Positions 27,782 to 37,996 are shown, counted from the first letter of the stretch. The stretch is DNA of 42,255 nt from Nocardia wallacei (GCF_029869545.1 NZ_JARWQD010000366.1:1-42255), one strand, 5' to 3'. Notes: generated from the sequence alone by a model not told the origin. Numbers and translations: made by a program.

Positions 27782-28827
27782 CCGCCCGCGTCGATTTCGG
27801 CCGCCGGATGCTGGTGCTTCGCGCCCCGCGTCTGACCGCGCGGGTGGGTGTGCGCGGCGTGGTCGTGTGCGTGATCCTCGTGGCGGCGGCGCTGGCCGTC
27901 GCCGTGCTGGCCCTCGGCACCGGCGACTACGCGATACCGCCGGATCGGGTGTTGCGGGCGCTGTTCGTCGGCAGCGACAGGTTCGACCGGCTCGTCGTGT
28001 GGGAGTGGCGGTTCCCCCGCGTCGTGCTGGCGCTGGCGCTCGGCGCCGCGCTCGGCGTGAGCGGCGCGATCCTGCAGTCGGTGACGCGAAATCCGTTGGG
28101 CAGTCCCGATATCGTCGGCTTCACCACCGGCGCCTACACCGGCGCCCTGATCGTGATCCTGGCGCTGGGTGGCGGGGAGTTCCCGACGGCCGCCGGTGCG
28201 CTGATCGGCGGCCTGGCCACGGCGCTGGTGATCCAGGTGCTGGCGTTGCGGCACAACGTGACCGGCTTCCGGCTGATCATCGTCGGCATCGGCGTCAGCG
28301 CCATGCTGGCCTCGGTCAACACCTGGCTGATCCTGCGCGCGGACCTGGACGCGGCGATGTCGGCGGCCGCGTGGGGCCTCGGATCGCTGAACGGGGTGTC
28401 GTGGTCGCAGGTCGGGCCCGTGCTGATCATCCTGGCCGGGCTGGCCGTCGCGCTGATTCCGGCCGCGCCGCGGTTGCAGATCCTGGAACTGGGCGACGAT
28501 CTGGCGCGGTCGTTCGGCGTCCGGGCCGGGCGGGCGCGGCTGCTGCTGGTCGTGCTGAGCGTCGCGCTGACCGCGGTGGCCGCCGCGGTCGCGGGCCCGA
28601 TCGCCTTCGTGGCGCTGGCCGCCCCGCAGTTGGGGCGCCGGTTGGCCCGCGCGCCCGCCATCCCGCTGCTACCGGCCGCGGCCATGGGGGCGCTGCTGCT
28701 GGTCGTGAGCGACTGGGTTGCCCAGCGGGTCTTCGCGCCCACGACCCTGCCGGTCGGTGTCGTCACCGTATCGATCGGCGGGATGTACCTGGCGTACCTG
28801 CTGGTGGCCGAGGCTCGACGGAACTAG
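27778..28827 (+). CDS. Ferric-siderophore ABC permease (FecCD family), second subunit
   Basis: 349 residues. After a basic N-terminus (LTARVGVRG) come about nine to ten membrane helices. Motifs: FPRVVLALALGAALGVSGAILQSVTRNPLGSPDIVGFTTGAYTGA and SFGVRAGRARLLLVVLSVALTAVAAAVAGPIAFVALAAPQLGRRL. It resembles FepG, as the first subunit resembles FepD. The start ATG 27778 overlaps the previous stop (ATGA), so both subunits should be made in equal amount. The ATPase follows after nine bases. Confidence 0.92.
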   Translation: MTARVDFGRRMLVLRAPRLTARVGVRGVVVCVILVAAALAVAVLALGTGDYAIPPDRVLRALFVGSDRFDRLVVWEWRFPRVVLALALGAALGVSGAILQSVTRNPLGSPDIVGFTTGAYTGALIVILALGGGEFPTAAGALIGGLATALVIQVLALRHNVTGFRLIIVGIGVSAMLASVNTWLILRADLDAAMSAAAWGLGSLNGVSWSQVGPVLIILAGLAVALIPAAPRLQILELGDDLARSFGVRAGRARLLLVVLSVALTAVAAAVAGPIAFVALAAPQLGRRLARAPAIPLLPAAAMGALLLVVSDWVAQRVFAPTTLPVGVVTVSIGGMYLAYLLVAEARRN

Positions 28828-28836
28828 GGATAGACG

Positions 28837-29676
28837 ATGAACGAAAAGCACGGTCCCGCAGGCGAATCCGGATCGGGGGCGGCCCGGCTGCGGGCCGATC
28901 GGGTGCGGCTGGGCTACCGGGGGCGCACCATCAGCGACCAACTCTCCGTGGACATTCCGGACGGCGCGTTCACCGTGATCATCGGCCCGAACGCCTGCGG
29001 CAAGTCCACGCTGCTGCGGGCGCTCGCGCGGTTGCTGACACCGGAATCCGGTGCGGTGCTGCTGGACGGGAAGTCGATCACCGCGTATCCGCCGAAGGAG
29101 GTGGCCCGGCGCGTCGGGCTGCTCCCGCAGACCTCCACGGCGCCGGACGGGATCCGGGTCGCCGACCTGGTGGCGCGCGGTCGCTATCCGCACCAGTCAC
29201 TCCTGCGTCAGTGGTCACGGGCCGACGAGCACGCGGTGGCCGCGGCGATGGCCGCCACGGGCGTGACGGAGCTGTCCGCCCGCGCGGTCGGTGAACTGTC
29301 CGGCGGGCAGCGCCAGCGGGTGTGGATCGCCATGGTTCTCGCGCAGGACACGCCGGTGATCCTGCTCGACGAACCCACCACCTACCTCGATATCGCCCAT
29401 CAGATCCAGTTGCTCGATCTGTGCCGGTCGCTGCAGCGGGATTCGGGCCGCACCGTGGTCGCGGTGCTGCACGACCTGAACCACGCGTTCCGGTACGCCG
29501 ATCACCTGATCGCCATGAAGGACGGCCGGGTGGTCGCGGCCGGTGCGCCGCGGGAGATCGTGACCGCCGAACTCGTGCGGGAGGTCTTCGATCTCGGGTG
29601 CCGCATCGTCGACGATCCGGAAACCGGTGCGCCACTGGTGGTTCCGCTGGCCGAGAACGCCGTGCGGGTGCTGTGA
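28837..29676 (+). CDS. Ferric-siderophore ABC transporter ATPase (FepC family)
   Basis: 279 residues. Walker A GPNACGKST (about 51-59), signature LSGGQRQRVWIAMVLAQ, Walker B VILLDEPTTYLDIAHQ, the last being diagnostic of the FepC/FhuC siderophore group. It energises the two FecCD permeases. The binding lipoprotein of the system is not in this operon but lies after the synthetase at 37004. A third iron box stands 35 bases after its stop, marking the start of the next transcription unit. Confidence 0.94.
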   Translation: MNEKHGPAGESGSGAARLRADRVRLGYRGRTISDQLSVDIPDGAFTVIIGPNACGKSTLLRALARLLTPESGAVLLDGKSITAYPPKEVARRVGLLPQTSTAPDGIRVADLVARGRYPHQSLLRQWSRADEHAVAAAMAATGVTELSARAVGELSGGQRQRVWIAMVLAQDTPVILLDEPTTYLDIAHQIQLLDLCRSLQRDSGRTVVAVLHDLNHAFRYADHLIAMKDGRVVAAGAPREIVTAELVREVFDLGCRIVDDPETGAPLVVPLAENAVRVL

Positions 29677-29710
29677 CGTGGGCGAACGGACGAAGGTTAC
29701 CCACTCTAAG

Positions 29711-29729
29711 CAAGGTTAGGCTAACCTAT
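29711..29729. promoter_or_regulatory. Iron box (DtxR/IdeR operator) upstream of the siderophore synthetase
   Basis: CAAGGTTAGGCTAACCTAT: the central 15 bases AGGTTAGGCTAACCT are a perfect iron-box core. It lies 72 bases before the chosen NRPS start, in the only gap between the ATPase and the synthetase, so it should make the biosynthesis/export operon iron-repressed. Confidence 0.88.
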
Positions 29730-29800
29730 TCCGCTATGTCGGTTTCCCGTCGTTGGGAAAGCGTCCGCAGGTGAATGTTGTATGGGTGAAGGGAGTTGCC

Positions 29801-32800
29801 GTGTCGCGGGCCGAACAGGACTCGAGCGCCGACCATCCCGGGTTGCCGTTGACCGGGCCGCAGCTGGGCATCTGGAACGCCCAGCGGTTCGACCCCGAAT
29901 CGGGGCGCTACCTGGTCGGTGAGGTTCTCGAGATCTCCGGCGACGACCCGATCGACGTCGCCCTGCTCGCCGAGGCCATTCGCCGCACCGTGGGCGAGGC
30001 CGAGAACATGCGGCTGCGGATCTACGAAACAGCCGAGGGGCCAAGGCAATTCGTCGCCGATGCGGTGGCGGAGCTGCGCCCGACGATCGACCTGCGCGCG
30101 GCCGCGGATCCGGTGGCGCTGGCGCACGAGGCCGTGGCGCTGGAGCGGCAGCGCGCCGCGGAGCACTGCCGCGGCATGGTCGATCGGCAGCTGTACAGCT
30201 ACACGCTGATCAGGGTCGCCGATACCGAGGTGTGGTGTGTGCAGCTGTACCACCACCTGATCGTCGACGGCTACAGTGCCGCGCTGCTGTCGCGCCGGGT
30301 CGCCGCCCACTACACCGCCCTTCGTCGCGAAATCCCGGCGCCCGCACCGACTTTCGGGACGATCGCGGAGTTGGTCGCCGAGGAGCGCGACTATCGTGCC
30401 GGTGCGCGGTTCGAACAGGACCGGCTGTTCTGGCGGGAACAACTGACGCCCTGGCCGGATCTCGACGGCCGCGGCAAGCACCTGGGCGGTGCGGTGGAGC
30501 GGACGATTCGCGCCGAGGCGGTGCTGCCCGCCGAGGCCGCCACCGGGCTGCGCGAATGTGCCGACCGCTACGGCATCACCTGGGCGGATGTGCTGGTGGC
30601 GGGGTATGCCGCGTATCTGCACCGGCAGCTCGGCACCTCAGATGTGGTGCTCTCGATGCTGCTCATGGGCCGGGTCGGCCGGGCGGCGCTGACGACCCCG
30701 GCGATGGCGGTGAACGTGCTGCCGCTGCGGGTGCGGGTCCGCGCCGACGATCGGATCGGGGAACTCGGGCCGCGGGTCGCCGCGGCGCTACGCGACATCC
30801 GGGCGCATCAGCGTTACAGCGGTGACGATCTCGCGCGGGACTTCCACGGCTACGGCGCGGGCGAGCTACTGCACGGCGTCGGCGTCAACCTCAAGGTCTT
30901 CGACTTCTCCCTGGATTTCGACGGCGCCCGCGGCATCCTGCGCAATGTGGCCGGCGGACCGCCCGAGGATCTGGGCCTGACCGTGACGCCGCAGACCGAC
31001 GGCACGATCCTGCTCGGCTTCGAATCCGATGCGCGAACCAACGATCCGGAGGTCGTGCACAGGCGGATCGCGGGCCTGGTCCGAGCGATCGAGTCCTTCA
31101 CCGGTACGGACAAGCTCCCGGTCGGCGCCCTCGAACTGATCGACCGCACCGAACAACAGGGCTTGCAGGCCGCCAGATCCGCCCCGGGGCGTGCGGATTC
31201 GGGGGAGCTGGTGCCCGAGGCATGGGACCGGCTCGTGGTCGAGCGTCCCGGCGCGATCGTGCTGGCGGTGGACGGGGTGGAGTGGACGGCGGCCGAATTC
31301 GGTTGCCGGGTCGATGGTCTCGCGCGATACCTGCGCGGCAGGGGAGTGGGGCCGGAGACGATCGTCGGCGTCGCCTTGCCGCGCACCGCGGAGTTCGTGG
31401 TGTCGTTGTTCGCCGTCTGGCGGGCGGGCGGAGTCTTCCTGCCGCTGGACCCGGAACATCCCGCGCCGCGCCTGCGCGCGACGATCGAAGACGCGGCGCC
31501 CGCCCTGGTCCTCACCGACGCCGCCCTGGCCGGGGAGTTGGTAGGCGGAACCGCTTCCGCCGCCACGTCGGTTACTCGCCTTGTCGTGGTCGATGGTGCG
31601 GAGTATCGGGCCGAGTTGTCTCGGCAGTCCGGGGCTCCCATGACGGCGGCGGAACTCGGGGGCCCGGTTCGGCCCGGGCATGCCGCTTATCTGATCTATA
31701 CCTCGGGGTCGACGGGGCGGCCCAAGGGTGTGCAGGTGGAGCATGGTGCGCTGGCGCGGTTGCTGGCCGTGCATCGGTCTGGGGTCTTCGCCGAGACCGT
31801 GGCGCGGGCGGGGAATCGGCCTGTGGCCGTGGCACATACGACGTCGTTCGCGTTCGACGCCGCGCTGGATCCGCTGCTGTGGATGCTGGACGGGAACCGG
31901 ATTCACGTGTACGACAGCGAGATTCGGCGCGATCCCGCCGCCCTGGTGGCGGCGTTCGAGCGCGACGGAATCGATGTGGTGGACGGCACGCCCGGCCTGG
32001 TCGCGGCGCTGATGGATCACGGACTGGCCGACGTCGCGCCGCGGCTGCTGGTGCTCGGCGGGGATGCCTGTCCGCCGGGCCTGTGGCAGGACATCCAGCG
32101 TGCCGGGCTGACGGCGGTCAACATGTACGGGCCGACGGAGTCGACCGTCGATGCCATCCGCGCGTGGGTGTCGGGGGCGACTCCGCACATCGGATATCCG
32201 CTGCCCGGAACTCGGGTTTACCTGCTGGACAACGGATTACAGGTCGTCGGCGACGATCGGGTCGGGGAACTGTATCTGGCGGGGCCGCAACTCGCCCGCG
32301 GGTATCTCGGGCGGGCGGCGGCCACCGCCGAACGGTTCGTCCCCGACCCGTTCGGCCCCGCGGGGGCGCGCATGTATCGCACGGGGGACCGGGCACGCTG
32401 GGTACCCGGGAGCGGCTACGAATACGCGGGACGCGCCGATGCCCAGGTGAAGATTCGCGGACACCGGGTCGAACTCGGCGAGGTGGAGGCCGCGCTCGGC
32501 GCCCTGCCGGAGGTGCGGGCGGCGGGCGCCGACACACGCGAGATCGCGGGCCGCCCAACGCTGATCGGCTACGCGGTACCGGCCGGTGATCCCGCGGCAT
32601 GGGACTCCACGCGATTACGCGACCGCCTCGCGAGCGTGGTGCCCGACCACCTGGTGCCGTCGCGCATCGTCGTGGTCGACGAACTCCCGCGCACCGTCAA
32701 CGGCAAACTCGACCGCGCCGCACTGCCCGACCCGCCGTCCGACGGCGGCGGGCGGGCACCGTCCACCCCGGCCGAACACGCGCTCCGCGAAATCGTCGCC

Positions 32801-35800
32801 GCGGCACTCGCCGACGACGCGGTGAGCATCGACGACGACTTCTTCGCCGCTGGTGGCGACAGCATCACCGCCATCACCGTCAGCAGCCGCCTCCGCGACC
32901 GCGGCCTGATCCTGTCCCCCCGACAACTGCTCACCCGCCGCACCCTCGCCGACCTGGCCACCCTCGCCGAACCCACCCCCGGCAACGACGCCTCTCCCGG
33001 CGAGGGCCTCGGCAACGCCTCTCCCGGCAACAGGTCTGGCGATGGCCGGGCGGGCGGTGGCGGGAACGGCGCGGGGCTGTCCGGCGCGTTGCCGCCCGGG
33101 GTCATGGAGGCGCTGACCGGGCAGTATGGCCCTATTGCCGATGTGCTCCCGCTGTCGCCGTTGCAGGAGGGCCTGCTTTTCCACGCGCTGCGCGATGGCG
33201 CCGATGACGTCTACACCATGACGGCGCGTTTCGAGCTCGGCGGTGCCGTCGATCCGGATCGCCTGGCGGCCGCGTTCCGGCGCATGCTGGCCCGGCATCC
33301 GAACCTCGGTGCGGCGTTCAGTTACGAACGGTTCGATCAACCCGTCCAGATCGTGCCTCGCATGCCCGAAACATCCTGGCGCGTAGAGGATTTGCGCGGA
33401 CTTCCCGTCGGCGACATCGACACCGCGGCCCGGGAGCTCGAGCTGCGCGAAGGCGCCGAGCCCTTCGATATCGCCCGTCCACCGCTGGTGCGCGCCTTGC
33501 TGATCCGTCTCACCGATTCCTCGCAGCGCCTGGTGCTCACGGCACATCACCTGCTCGCGGACGGCTGGTCGATCCCGATCATGCTGCGCGAGACGCTCGC
33601 GCTGTACCACGGCGACGACGGCCTGCTGCCCGAACCGGGCTACTACGGCGACTATCTGGCGTGGCTGTCCGCCCGCGACGCGGAGGCGGAGCTGGACCGC
33701 TGGCGCACCTACCTGTCCGGCCTCCCGGCACCGACGCTCGTCGGCATCTCGGGCCGCCGATCCCAGGCCGTGAAGATGCGAGTCCCGTTGCCGGACAAAA
33801 CTTCCGAAGATCTGGAAACCGTCGGTCGACGGTACGGCCTCACCATGAACACCCTCATTCAGGGCGCGTGGGCGCTCACCCTGGCCGCTCATCTCGGCCG
33901 CACCGACGTGGTCTTCGGCACGGTCGTCTCCGGCCGCCCCGCGGACCTGCGCGATGTCGAGAAGACGGTGGGACTGTTCAGCAACACGGTCCCGGTCCGG
34001 ATGCGCCTGGACACCCGCGCGCCGGTGATCGGCCAGCTGACGCAGTTCCAGCAGTCCGCATTCGACATGCAGGCGCACGGCTACCTCGGGCTGGCCACGG
34101 TGGAACGGGCCGGGGGACACGGCCGTCTGTTCGATACCCTCGTCGTCTTCGAGAACTTCCCGAAATCCGGTCTGCGGCAGCCCGATTCCCACGATCTTCG
34201 GGTGGTGGACGTGGCGGTGCACAGCCTCACCCACTATCCGATCACGGTGACGGCACTGCCCGGCGCACGATTCGAGCTACTGCTGCACCACGATCCGGCC
34301 GCGGTGCCGCAAACATCGGCCACGCGGCTCGCGGACACGCTCGCCGCGATACTGACCGCGCTCGTGGCGGATCCCGAGGCCACCGTCGACGAGATCACCG
34401 AGACGGCAACGTATCTGGCGACTCGCGGAGACACCCTCGCCACGTGGGGGTCCGGAGACTACGATCCCGAGGCCCCGGCCGTCACCGCCGACGGTGTCAC
34501 GCTCACCTACCGCGAATTCCACGCTCGAGCCGATCGCCTTGCCCGCTGGCTGATTTCGCGCGGCGTGAGGCCCGAAACCGTCGTCGCGGTCGCCATGCAC
34601 CGCGGCATCGACCAGGTGATCGCGGCCCATGCGGTGTGCCGATCCGGCGGAGTCCTGCTGCCGGTGGACCCCGGCCAGCCCGCCCAGCGGGTGGACCGCA
34701 TACTCGAAACGGCCGCTCCGGCACTGGTTCTGGGTATCGCGGCGGACGCGTTCGGCACCGAGCGCGCACCGGTCGTCGCCGTCGACGAACTCGATTTGAG
34801 CGCCTTCGCCGCCACCCCGGTCACCGATGCCGAACGAGTCGCCCCGCTGCGCCCCGAGAACTGCGCGTATCTGCTGTTCACCTCCGGATCCACCGGCGTA
34901 CCCAAAGGGGTGAGCGTCAGCCACGCGGCCATCGTGAACACGTTCGAATGGCTGCAGCGGCAGCACCGCTTCGGGCCGGGCGACACCATGCTGTACCGGA
35001 CGCCCGCCATCTTCGACGCCTCGCTGCTCGAGGTGTTCCTGCCGTTGCACGTCGGCGCGCGGATCGTCATCGCCCGGCGCAACGGCCACCGCGATCCCTA
35101 CTACCAGGCCGAGCTGATGCGCAGGGAGCGGGTGACGGCCGCGCAGATGACCTCGTCGCTGCTCGCCGTGCTCGCCGAGGAGGGCGACCTGGCCGGATAC
35201 GCCGACCTGCGCTGCGTATTCACCGGCGGCGAGCCGCTGCCGCCCGGCACCGCGCACCGCATCAGGGCCCGCACCGGTGCCCGGGTGAACAACCTGTACG
35301 GCCCCACCGAGGCCGCGGTGTGCATCACCTACCACGTGACGACCGACAGCGATACCGGCTCGGTGCCGATCGGGCAGCCGCCCCGCGGCGCCGGAGTCCG
35401 TGTCCTCGACGAGCGCCTGCGCCCGGTGCCGCCGGGGGTGGTCGGCGAGCTGTATCTGACCGGGGTGCAGCTGGCACGCGGATACTTCGCCCGCCCCGAC
35501 CTGACCGCCGGAGCGTTCGTCGCCGATCCCGGTGGACGCGGCGAACGGATGTACCGCACCGGCGATCTGGTCAAGTGGGGCTCGCACGGCGAACTGGACT
35601 ACGTGGGCCGCACCGACAGCCAGGTGAAGCTGCGCGGGCAGCGAATCGAGCTGGGCGACATCGAATCCGCGCTGCTCGCCTGCGACGGCATCGCCCAGGC
35701 CGTCGTGCTGCTGCGCGAGGACACCCCCGGCGATCAGTGCCTGGTCGCCTACCTCCTCGCGGGTTCCGGCGCGGTTCCCGACATCGACGCCGTCCGCGCC

Positions 35801-36967
35801 GACCTCCGTAAAGCTTTGCCCGCCTACATGATTCCCACCGCCTTCATCACGGTCGACGACATCCCCCGCACCCCCAGCGACAAAATCGACCGGAAGGCCC
35901 TCCCGGCGCCCTCCCACGCACCCGATACCCACAGTGCCGCACGGGGTCGGGTGGATTCCGGCCACAAGCGCGCCGGAAAATTTGGGGTGGAGGGGGGCGA
36001 CGTGGTGCATACCATCCGCGCGGCCATGGCTGGTGTGCTGTCGCTGTCCGAAATCGGCGCGGACGACGACTTTTTCGCTGCGGGCGGCCATTCGCTGTCC
36101 GCGGTCCGGCTGACCGGCAGGCTGCGGCGCGCGGGCCTGGAGTTGGTCCTCGACGACGTGTTCGAGGCACCCACGGCGCGGGCGCTGGCCGCGCGCGTCG
36201 AGCTGCCCGGGCGCGAGACGACACTGTCCGACGGCCTCGCCATGGTGGGGCGCCGATTGGATCCGGTACTGGAGCTGCGGACCGCCGGATCGGCGGAGCC
36301 GCTGTTCTGCGTGCATCCGGTCGGCGGCACCGCGTGGCAGTTCGCGCCGCTGGCGCGGCTGCTGCGCGCCGACCGGCCGATCATCGGATTGCAGTTCCCG
36401 GCGTTGAGCGGCACCGACATTCGGGCCCGGACGATCGACGACCTCGCCCGCGACTACCTGGAAACCCTGCGCCGCATCCAACCGCGCGGCCCCTACCACC
36501 TGCTCGGCTACTCGCTGGGCGGCAACATCGTGCACGCGCTGGCCGCGGCACTGGAGGCCGAAGGGGAGCAGGTCGCCTTCGCGGGACTCGTCGATTCCCA
36601 TCCGCTGCCGAATCTCGTCGAACGGGCGGGCCGGGCCCTGTCCGACCCCGCCGAACTGGACCACCTGCTCCCCGAACTCCCCAGCGACGCACCGGAACTC
36701 GCGGCGGCGATCCGCTCCGCCGCGACCCGGCTGCTCGGCCTGGTCACCGCGTCGGACCCACCGCACTACGGCGGGCCGCTGGCGCTGTACGCCGCGGACC
36801 CCGGCACGGATCCGGAGCGCGGCAACGCCCAGATCGGCGGCTGGCGCGCGGCGGGCGCCGACATCGTCGTCCGCCGACTTCCCTACTCGCACTTCGGCAT
36901 CGTGTCCCCGCCGGGCTGGACCGAGGTCGCCGCGCTGCTCGACGCGCACCCCGCGATCCGCGGCTGA
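29801..36967 (+). CDS. DhbF-like siderophore NRPS, C-A-T-C-A-T-TE
   Basis: 2388 residues, almost the size of DhbF. Condensation C1 (about 15-440; HHLIVDG, His152), adenylation A1 (480-985; YTSGSTGRPKG at 633), carrier T1 (GGDS, Ser1021), a Gly/Pro linker, C2 (about 1095-1520; HHLLADG, His1250), A2 (about 1550-2040; FTSGSTGVPKG), carrier T2 (GGHS, Ser2098) and thioesterase (2165-2388; GYSLGG, Ser2238). C1 first in the chain fits acceptance of an aryl group from the carrier protein at 40060. My pocket reading is DADDVGMVDK for A1 (acidic, suits Arg/Lys) and DALQFGLVCK for A2 (near the Gly code). The start is GTG 29801 with AAGGGAG 5 bases upstream; GTG 29771 is an alternative. Downstream of an iron box. 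Confidence 0.92.
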   Translation: MSRAEQDSSADHPGLPLTGPQLGIWNAQRFDPESGRYLVGEVLEISGDDPIDVALLAEAIRRTVGEAENMRLRIYETAEGPRQFVADAVAELRPTIDLRAAADPVALAHEAVALERQRAAEHCRGMVDRQLYSYTLIRVADTEVWCVQLYHHLIVDGYSAALLSRRVAAHYTALRREIPAPAPTFGTIAELVAEERDYRAGARFEQDRLFWREQLTPWPDLDGRGKHLGGAVERTIRAEAVLPAEAATGLRECADRYGITWADVLVAGYAAYLHRQLGTSDVVLSMLLMGRVGRAALTTPAMAVNVLPLRVRVRADDRIGELGPRVAAALRDIRAHQRYSGDDLARDFHGYGAGELLHGVGVNLKVFDFSLDFDGARGILRNVAGGPPEDLGLTVTPQTDGTILLGFESDARTNDPEVVHRRIAGLVRAIESFTGTDKLPVGALELIDRTEQQGLQAARSAPGRADSGELVPEAWDRLVVERPGAIVLAVDGVEWTAAEFGCRVDGLARYLRGRGVGPETIVGVALPRTAEFVVSLFAVWRAGGVFLPLDPEHPAPRLRATIEDAAPALVLTDAALAGELVGGTASAATSVTRLVVVDGAEYRAELSRQSGAPMTAAELGGPVRPGHAAYLIYTSGSTGRPKGVQVEHGALARLLAVHRSGVFAETVARAGNRPVAVAHTTSFAFDAALDPLLWMLDGNRIHVYDSEIRRDPAALVAAFERDGIDVVDGTPGLVAALMDHGLADVAPRLLVLGGDACPPGLWQDIQRAGLTAVNMYGPTESTVDAIRAWVSGATPHIGYPLPGTRVYLLDNGLQVVGDDRVGELYLAGPQLARGYLGRAAATAERFVPDPFGPAGARMYRTGDRARWVPGSGYEYAGRADAQVKIRGHRVELGEVEAALGALPEVRAAGADTREIAGRPTLIGYAVPAGDPAAWDSTRLRDRLASVVPDHLVPSRIVVVDELPRTVNGKLDRAALPDPPSDGGGRAPSTPAEHALREIVAAALADDAVSIDDDFFAAGGDSITAITVSSRLRDRGLILSPRQLLTRRTLADLATLAEPTPGNDASPGEGLGNASPGNRSGDGRAGGGGNGAGLSGALPPGVMEALTGQYGPIADVLPLSPLQEGLLFHALRDGADDVYTMTARFELGGAVDPDRLAAAFRRMLARHPNLGAAFSYERFDQPVQIVPRMPETSWRVEDLRGLPVGDIDTAARELELREGAEPFDIARPPLVRALLIRLTDSSQRLVLTAHHLLADGWSIPIMLRETLALYHGDDGLLPEPGYYGDYLAWLSARDAEAELDRWRTYLSGLPAPTLVGISGRRSQAVKMRVPLPDKTSEDLETVGRRYGLTMNTLIQGAWALTLAAHLGRTDVVFGTVVSGRPADLRDVEKTVGLFSNTVPVRMRLDTRAPVIGQLTQFQQSAFDMQAHGYLGLATVERAGGHGRLFDTLVVFENFPKSGLRQPDSHDLRVVDVAVHSLTHYPITVTALPGARFELLLHHDPAAVPQTSATRLADTLAAILTALVADPEATVDEITETATYLATRGDTLATWGSGDYDPEAPAVTADGVTLTYREFHARADRLARWLISRGVRPETVVAVAMHRGIDQVIAAHAVCRSGGVLLPVDPGQPAQRVDRILETAAPALVLGIAADAFGTERAPVVAVDELDLSAFAATPVTDAERVAPLRPENCAYLLFTSGSTGVPKGVSVSHAAIVNTFEWLQRQHRFGPGDTMLYRTPAIFDASLLEVFLPLHVGARIVIARRNGHRDPYYQAELMRRERVTAAQMTSSLLAVLAEEGDLAGYADLRCVFTGGEPLPPGTAHRIRARTGARVNNLYGPTEAAVCITYHVTTDSDTGSVPIGQPPRGAGVRVLDERLRPVPPGVVGELYLTGVQLARGYFARPDLTAGAFVADPGGRGERMYRTGDLVKWGSHGELDYVGRTDSQVKLRGQRIELGDIESALLACDGIAQAVVLLREDTPGDQCLVAYLLAGSGAVPDIDAVRADLRKALPAYMIPTAFITVDDIPRTPSDKIDRKALPAPSHAPDTHSAARGRVDSGHKRAGKFGVEGGDVVHTIRAAMAGVLSLSEIGADDDFFAAGGHSLSAVRLTGRLRRAGLELVLDDVFEAPTARALAARVELPGRETTLSDGLAMVGRRLDPVLELRTAGSAEPLFCVHPVGGTAWQFAPLARLLRADRPIIGLQFPALSGTDIRARTIDDLARDYLETLRRIQPRGPYHLLGYSLGGNIVHALAAALEAEGEQVAFAGLVDSHPLPNLVERAGRALSDPAELDHLLPELPSDAPELAAAIRSAATRLLGLVTASDPPHYGGPLALYAADPGTDPERGNAQIGGWRAAGADIVVRRLPYSHFGIVSPPGWTEVAALLDAHPAIRG

Positions 36968-37003
36968 GCGTCCCGCACAACCAGAAAGAAGGATCACCCC
37001 GCC

Positions 37004-37996
37004 ATGACCTCCCACCGATCGACGGCCCGCCTGCGCGCCGCCGTCGCCCTGCTGATACTCGCCCTGGCGGCGGTCGCGGGCTGTGGCTCGACCCCGGACG
37101 CCGCCTCGTCCTCCGACACCAGGCAGGTGCAGACCGAACGCGGATCCGTTGCCGTGCCATCGGATCCGAAGCGCATCGTCGTGCTCAACGGCGCCCTGGC
37201 CGGATACCTCTACGACCTCGGCGCACCGGTGGCCGCCGCGGATGCGCGGGTGCTCGGTATCAACAACTTCACCAGCGACTTCCCGCCCGCCTGGGCCGAG
37301 GACGCGAAGCGGCAGGGCACCGCGGCGGTCCCGATCGGCGAGGGCGTCAACCTGGAATTCATTGCGTCCCAACGGCCCGACCTGATCATCGGTGGCGGCC
37401 AGGGCTATCCGGCGCAGCAGTCCGCCAACGCCTACGATCAGCTCAGCGCCATCGCGCCGACCGTGCTGGTCCCGGCTGCCACCGTGAACTGGCAGGACCA
37501 GCTGCGGCTGATCGCCGACGTGGTGGGCCGCGCCGACAAGGTCGACGCCCTGATCGCCGCGTATCGCGACAAGGTGGCGCAGGTGAAGTCGTCGATCCGG
37601 GTCCCGGCGGGTGCGACCGCCTACTTCCAGTCGCGCAAGGATCAGAAGCCGACCCTGATCGTGCCGGATGCCGCGCTGCCGTCGCTGCTGGCGGAGGTCG
37701 GGTTCAGCAACGACACCCAGGTGGCGGCGAAGGCGGGCAATCCGGCCCGCGCCGCGGCCGCCGACTGGGTGTCGTTCAGCCCGGAGCTGCTGACCACCGT
37801 CGTCGACGCCCCGGTGCTGTTCGTGCTCCCGCTGGAGGGCGGGCGCAGCGGCGCGCAGCTCGCCGAAGACCCCTTGTACGCAAGGCTTCCCGCGTTCCAG
37901 GCGCACCGCGTCTTCGACCTCCCGGCCGCCAGCTACCGCCTCGACTACCGCGGTGTCATGAGCACCCTCGACACCCTCGCGGAGCGGTTCCGGTGA
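37004..37996 (+). CDS. Ferric-siderophore binding lipoprotein (FepB-type)
   Basis: 330 residues. Lipoprotein signal: RLRAAVALLILALAAVAGC, with the lipidated Cys at about residue 27. The mature protein has the two-lobe helical-backbone pattern of the FepB/FecB family (PKRIVVLNGALAGYLYDLGAPVAAAD, RPDLIIGGGQGYP, LDYRGVMSTLDTLAERF). It captures the ferric siderophore outside the cell for the FecCD/FepC importer at 26750-29676. It follows the NRPS by 36 bases with a purine-rich ribosome site (AGAAAGAAGGA), and its stop overlaps the exporter start by four bases, so it is coupled to biosynthesis rather than to its own permease operon. Confidence 0.92.
   Translation: MTSHRSTARLRAAVALLILALAAVAGCGSTPDAASSSDTRQVQTERGSVAVPSDPKRIVVLNGALAGYLYDLGAPVAAADARVLGINNFTSDFPPAWAEDAKRQGTAAVPIGEGVNLEFIASQRPDLIIGGGQGYPAQQSANAYDQLSAIAPTVLVPAATVNWQDQLRLIADVVGRADKVDALIAAYRDKVAQVKSSIRVPAGATAYFQSRKDQKPTLIVPDAALPSLLAEVGFSNDTQVAAKAGNPARAAAADWVSFSPELLTTVVDAPVLFVLPLEGGRSGAQLAEDPLYARLPAFQAHRVFDLPAASYRLDYRGVMSTLDTLAERFR

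Noticed and set aside
29736..29774. Twelve-residue frame (MSVSRRWESVRR) just after the iron box, before the NRPS
   Set aside because: No ribosome site and no Cys or other regulatory codon run; it could be a leaderless leader peptide but nothing supports it.
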